Source: Streptomyces humidus | GTDB taxonomy: Bacteria; Actinomycetota; Actinomycetes; Streptomycetales; Streptomycetaceae | Assembly: GCF_014649655.1 (NCBI RefSeq) | Contig: NZ_BMTL01000001.1 | Coordinates: 124,001 to 188,000, forward strand | DNA length: 64,000 bases | Direction of reading: 5' to 3' | Shown here: one piece after another, positions 60,928 through 64,000 of the stretch | How the letters are laid out: each line of letters starts with the position of its first letter | Numbering within the stretch: position 1 is the first letter of the stretch | Program-made: the position numbers and the translations under genes | Notes under the pieces: model-generated | What the model was told of the DNA's origin: nothing | Databases searched by the model: none | What the model saw: the letters and a program-made list of their open reading frames with translations, nothing else

Positions 60928-62949
60928 ATGTTTGACACAGTGCTCGTGGCCAACCGGGGCGAGATCGCCGTCCGCGTCATCCGCACGCTGCGCGCCATGA
61001 GCGTGCGCTCGGTGGCGGTCTTCTCCGACGCCGACGCGGACGCCCGGCACGTCCGGGAGGCGGACACCGCGGTGCGGATCGGCCCGCCGCCCGCCGCGGA
61101 CAGCTATCTGTCGGCCGGACGGCTGCTGGAGGCGGCCGCGCGGACCGGCGCCCAGGCCGTCCACCCGGGGTACGGCTTCCTGGCCGAGAACGCCGGCTTC
61201 GCCCGCGCCTGCGCCGACGCCGGGCTGGTCTTCATCGGGCCGCCCGCGGACGCCATCGCTCTCATGGGCGACAAGATCCGGGCCAAGGCCACGGTGCGGG
61301 CGGCCGGGGTCCCGGTCGTGCCCGGATCGAGCGGCAGCGGCCTGACGGACGAGCAGCTCATCGCCGCCGCCCACGAGATCGGCGTGCCCGTGCTGCTGAA
61401 GCCGAGCGCGGGCGGCGGCGGCAAGGGCATGCGGCTGGTGCGCGACGCGTCGCTGCTGGCCGAGGAGATCGCCGCCGCCCGCCGTGAGGCCCGCGCCTCC
61501 TTCGGCGACGACACACTCCTCGTCGAACGGTGGGTCGACCGGCCCCGGCACATCGAGATCCAGGTCCTCGCCGACGGGCACGGCAACGTGATCCACCTCG
61601 GCGAGCGCGAGTGCTCGCTGCAACGGCGGCACCAGAAGATCGTCGAGGAGGCGCCCAGCGTCCTGCTCGACGAGGCCACGCGCGCGTCGATGGGCGAGGC
61701 GGCCGTGCAGGCGGCGCGCTCCTGCGGTTACCGGGGCGCGGGCACGGTGGAGTTCATCGTGCCGGGCGGCGATCCGTCGTCGTACTACTTCATGGAGATG
61801 AACACCCGGCTCCAGGTGGAGCATCCGGTCACCGAACTGGTCACCGGGCTCGACCTGGTGGAGTGGCAGCTGCGGGCGGCCGCAGGCGAGGCGCTGCCCT
61901 TCGGCCAGGAGGACGTGCGGCTCACCGGGCACGCCGTCGAGGCGCGGGTGTGCGCCGAGGACCCCGCGCGCGGGTTCCTGCCGTCCGGCGGCACGGTGCT
62001 GCGGCTGCGCGAGCCGCAGGGCGACGGCGTGCGCACCGACTCCGGGCTCAGCGAGGGCTCCGAGGTCGGCAGCCTCTACGACCCGATGCTGTCCAAGGTG
62101 ATCGCCTACGGCCCGGACCGGGAGAGCGCCCTCAGGAAGCTCCGGGCGGCCCTGGCCGGCACGGTCACCCTGGGAGTGCAGACCAACGCCGGGTTCCTGC
62201 GGCGGCTGCTGGCCCATCCGGCGGTCGTGGCGGGCGAGCTGGACACGGGGCTGGTGGAACGGGAGGCCGCCTCACTGGTCACCGCCGACGTCCCGCCGGA
62301 CGTGTACGCGGCGGCGGCGCTGCTGCGCCAGGCCGCTCTCGCCCCCGCGCCCGGCACGGGCTGGGTGGACCCCTTCTCGGTCGCGGACGGCTGGCGCCTC
62401 GGCGGCGAGCCCGCCTGGACCGCGCACCACCTGCACGTGCCCGGACACGACCCGGTGACGGTCCGCGTGCGCGCCGCGGCCGACGGCGGACAGGAGGTGC
62501 TGCTAGACGGGGAGGAGACCCCGCGGCGCAGCTCCGGGATCCTGCCCCCGCGGCCGGACGACCCCCGCTTCGTCTGCCGTCTCGACGGCGTCACGCACGC
62601 CTTCGCCGCACTGCCCGACGGGACCTGGCTGGCCCGCGACGGCGACGCCTGGCAGGTGCGCGACCACGACCCGGTGGCCGCCTCCCTCGTCCGGGGGGCC
62701 CACGCGGGCGCCGACTCGCTCACCGCGCCGATGCCGGGCACGGTCACGGTCGTCAAGGTCGCCGTGGGCGACGAGGTGGCCGCGGGCCAGAGCCTGCTGG
62801 TGGTGGAGGCGATGAAGATGGAGCACGTCATCTGCGCCCCGCACGCCGGCGCCGTCGCCGAACTCGACGTGACGCCGGGCACGACGGTCGCCATGGACCA
62901 GGTGCTGGCCGTCATCGCCCCGGCCGCCCCGGTGAAGGAGGACCTGTGA
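60928..62949 (+). CDS. Biotin-dependent acyl-CoA carboxylase alpha subunit
   Basis: A 673-residue protein joining biotin carboxylase and biotin carboxyl carrier domains. BC domain: [60 protein letters not shown] (ATP grasp), [21 protein letters not shown] middle region links to the BCCP domain with [11 protein letters not shown], where Lys630 carries biotin. It starts 13 bp after the beta subunit with GAGGAGGGG as ribosome binding site and overlaps the lyase gene by GTGA. It forms the methylcrotonyl-CoA carboxylase with the beta subunit. Confidence 0.93.
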   Translation: MFDTVLVANRGEIAVRVIRTLRAMSVRSVAVFSDADADARHVREADTAVRIGPPPAADSYLSAGRLLEAAARTGAQAVHPGYGFLAENAGFARACADAGLVFIGPPADAIALMGDKIRAKATVRAAGVPVVPGSSGSGLTDEQLIAAAHEIGVPVLLKPSAGGGGKGMRLVRDASLLAEEIAAARREARASFGDDTLLVERWVDRPRHIEIQVLADGHGNVIHLGERECSLQRRHQKIVEEAPSVLLDEATRASMGEAAVQAARSCGYRGAGTVEFIVPGGDPSSYYFMEMNTRLQVEHPVTELVTGLDLVEWQLRAAAGEALPFGQEDVRLTGHAVEARVCAEDPARGFLPSGGTVLRLREPQGDGVRTDSGLSEGSEVGSLYDPMLSKVIAYGPDRESALRKLRAALAGTVTLGVQTNAGFLRRLLAHPAVVAGELDTGLVEREAASLVTADVPPDVYAAAALLRQAALAPAPGTGWVDPFSVADGWRLGGEPAWTAHHLHVPGHDPVTVRVRAAADGGQEVLLDGEETPRRSSGILPPRPDDPRFVCRLDGVTHAFAALPDGTWLARDGDAWQVRDHDPVAASLVRGAHAGADSLTAPMPGTVTVVKVAVGDEVAAGQSLLVVEAMKMEHVICAPHAGAVAELDVTPGTTVAMDQVLAVIAPAAPVKEDL

Positions 62950-63893
62950 CGCTCCCCATGGCCGTACCGGCGCCGGGCCTGCCCGCCCGGGTGCGCATCC
63001 ACGAGGTCGGCGCCCGCGACGGCCTGCAGAACGAGAAGACGACCGTGCCGACGGACGTCAAGGCCGAGTTCGTGCGCCGCCTCGCCGACGCCGGCCTCAC
63101 CACCATCGAGGCCACCAGCTTCGTCCACCCGAAGTGGGTCCCTCAACTCGCCGACGCCGAGCAGCTGTTCCCGCTGGTGAGCGATCTCGACGTGGCACTG
63201 CCGGTGCTGGTGCCGAACGAACGCGGGCTGGACCGGGCGCTCGCCCTGGGGGCCCGCCGGGTCGCCGTCTTCGCGAGCGCCACCGAGTCCTTCGCCAAGG
63301 CCAACCTCAACCGCACGGTCGACGAGGCGCTGGCCATGTTCGAGCCGGTGGTGGCCCGGGCCAGGGCGCAGGACGTACACGTGCGCGGCTATCTCTCCAT
63401 GTGCTTCGGCGACCCGTGGGAGGGCGCGGTCCCGGTCGCGCAGGTGGTCCGGGTCTGCCGCGCCCTGCTGGACCTGGGCTGTCACGAGCTGAGCCTGGGC
63501 GACACGATCGGCGTGGCCACCCCGGGCCATGTGCGGGCCCTGCTGACCGCGCTGAACGAACAGGGCGTGCCCACCGACGCGCTGGGGGTGCATTTCCACG
63601 ACACCTACGGCCAGGCGCTCAGCAACACCCTCGCCGCGCTCCAGCACGGCGTCACCACCGTCGACGCCTCGGCGGGCGGTCTCGGCGGCTGTCCGTACGC
63701 CAAGTCCGCCACCGGCAACCTCGCCACCGAGGACCTCGTGTGGATGCTGCGGGGCCTCGGCATCGACACCGGGGTGGACCTCGGCCGTCTCGTCGCCACC
63801 AGCGAGTGGATGGCCGCCCGCCTGGGCCGACCCAGCCCGTCCCGCACCGTCCGAGCACTCGGCACCACGACAGCGCCCCACAAGGAGCAGTGA
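62946..63893 (+). CDS. Hydroxymethylglutaryl-CoA lyase
   Basis: A 315-residue HMGL-like TIM-barrel lyase that splits HMG-CoA to acetyl-CoA and acetoacetate, the last step of leucine breakdown. Features: [20 protein letters not shown] with the catalytic Arg-Asp, [80 protein letters not shown] (metal His) and [20 protein letters not shown] with the conserved Cys. GTG start overlaps the carboxylase alpha stop. Confidence 0.94.
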   Translation: MTLPMAVPAPGLPARVRIHEVGARDGLQNEKTTVPTDVKAEFVRRLADAGLTTIEATSFVHPKWVPQLADAEQLFPLVSDLDVALPVLVPNERGLDRALALGARRVAVFASATESFAKANLNRTVDEALAMFEPVVARARAQDVHVRGYLSMCFGDPWEGAVPVAQVVRVCRALLDLGCHELSLGDTIGVATPGHVRALLTALNEQGVPTDALGVHFHDTYGQALSNTLAALQHGVTTVDASAGGLGGCPYAKSATGNLATEDLVWMLRGLGIDTGVDLGRLVATSEWMAARLGRPSPSRTVRALGTTTAPHKEQ

Positions 63894-63899
63894 CCCGAC

Positions 63900-64000
63900 A
63901 TGGACCACCGTCTCTCCCCCGAACTGGAAGAACTCCGCCGCACGGTCGAGGAGTTCGCGCACGACGTGATAGCGCCCAAGATCGGCGACTTCTACGAGCG
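63900..64000 (+). CDS. Acyl-CoA dehydrogenase (probable isovaleryl-CoA type), N-terminal part
   Basis: Only the first 33 codons are present: MDHRLSPELEELRRTVEEFA then HDVIAPKIGDFYER, the usual N-terminal helix of acyl-CoA dehydrogenases. AAGGAG is at good spacing upstream and the gene follows the lyase by six bases. By position it is the isovaleryl-CoA dehydrogenase of the leucine operon; the rest lies outside the window. Confidence 0.75.
   Translation, partial: MDHRLSPELEELRRTVEEFAHDVIAPKIGDFYE

Overview
The window is chromosomal DNA from a high-GC actinomycete, almost certainly a Streptomyces. Support: very GC-rich codon third positions, many GTG starts, frequent GTGA/ATGA stop-start overlaps, and genus-typical genes (citrate synthase next to RecD2, copZ-copA, Xre/DUF5753 with DUF397, LtrA, S37 tripeptidyl aminopeptidase, fused ABC exporter). 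No rRNA, tRNA or CRISPR array was seen.

Left part (1-8.5 kb): a minus-strand myo-inositol operon (iolC, an aldolase-fold gene, iolB, iolD running off the left edge) diverges from an IolE-like isomerase gene. A BldC-sized HTH gene preceded by TGTCAC repeats, a zinc alcohol dehydrogenase, and a copper operon (copZ-copA) with a CsoR-type operator inside its promoter follow. A structured 794-bp stretch separates copA from the convergent citrate synthase gene.

9.3-20 kb: citrate synthase, RecD2 and a small secreted SH3-like protein lie on the minus strand. Then comes a complete ribose locus: LacI repressor with two identical operators, rbsA, a permease/binding-protein fusion, rbsK and rbsD.

20-33.4 kb: an alpha/beta hydrolase; a GntR regulator diverging from two small overlapping genes (module 1); a minus-strand operon of Gfo/Idh/MocA dehydrogenase, DUF993 TIM-barrel and epimerase with a divergent LacI regulator; another epimerase; an EamA exporter translationally coupled to an EPSP-synthase-like gene under a divergent LysR gene; and a Tat-exported GH3 enzyme.

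33.4-38.2 kb: an acquired-looking island. A P450 and an LtrA membrane protein sit between two damaged IS5-family copies that share about 320 bp in inverted orientation. The left copy is a chimera of two different ISs. Strong hairpins close the island.

38-51 kb: S37 peptidase, a small secreted protein, an asymmetric one-chain ABC exporter, a decayed phytase-like esterase gene, a beta-lactamase-fold serine hydrolase, a GT39 glycosyltransferase and a secreted endonuclease. Module 2 then repeats the small-protein pair of module 1, this time diverging from an Xre/DUF5753 + DUF397 regulator pair.

51-64 kb: a ureohydrolase/TPP-enzyme operon with a divergent PucR regulator, a phosphatase-like gene, thioesterase II, and a leucine/isovalerate catabolic locus (acyl-CoA dehydrogenase, TetR, carboxylase beta and alpha subunits, HMG-CoA lyase, and the start of a second acyl-CoA dehydrogenase).

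The most interesting items are the repeated two-small-gene module paired with different regulator families, the chimeric-IS island, the exporter coupled to an EPSP-synthase-like enzyme, and repeated tandem duplication at gene 3' ends.
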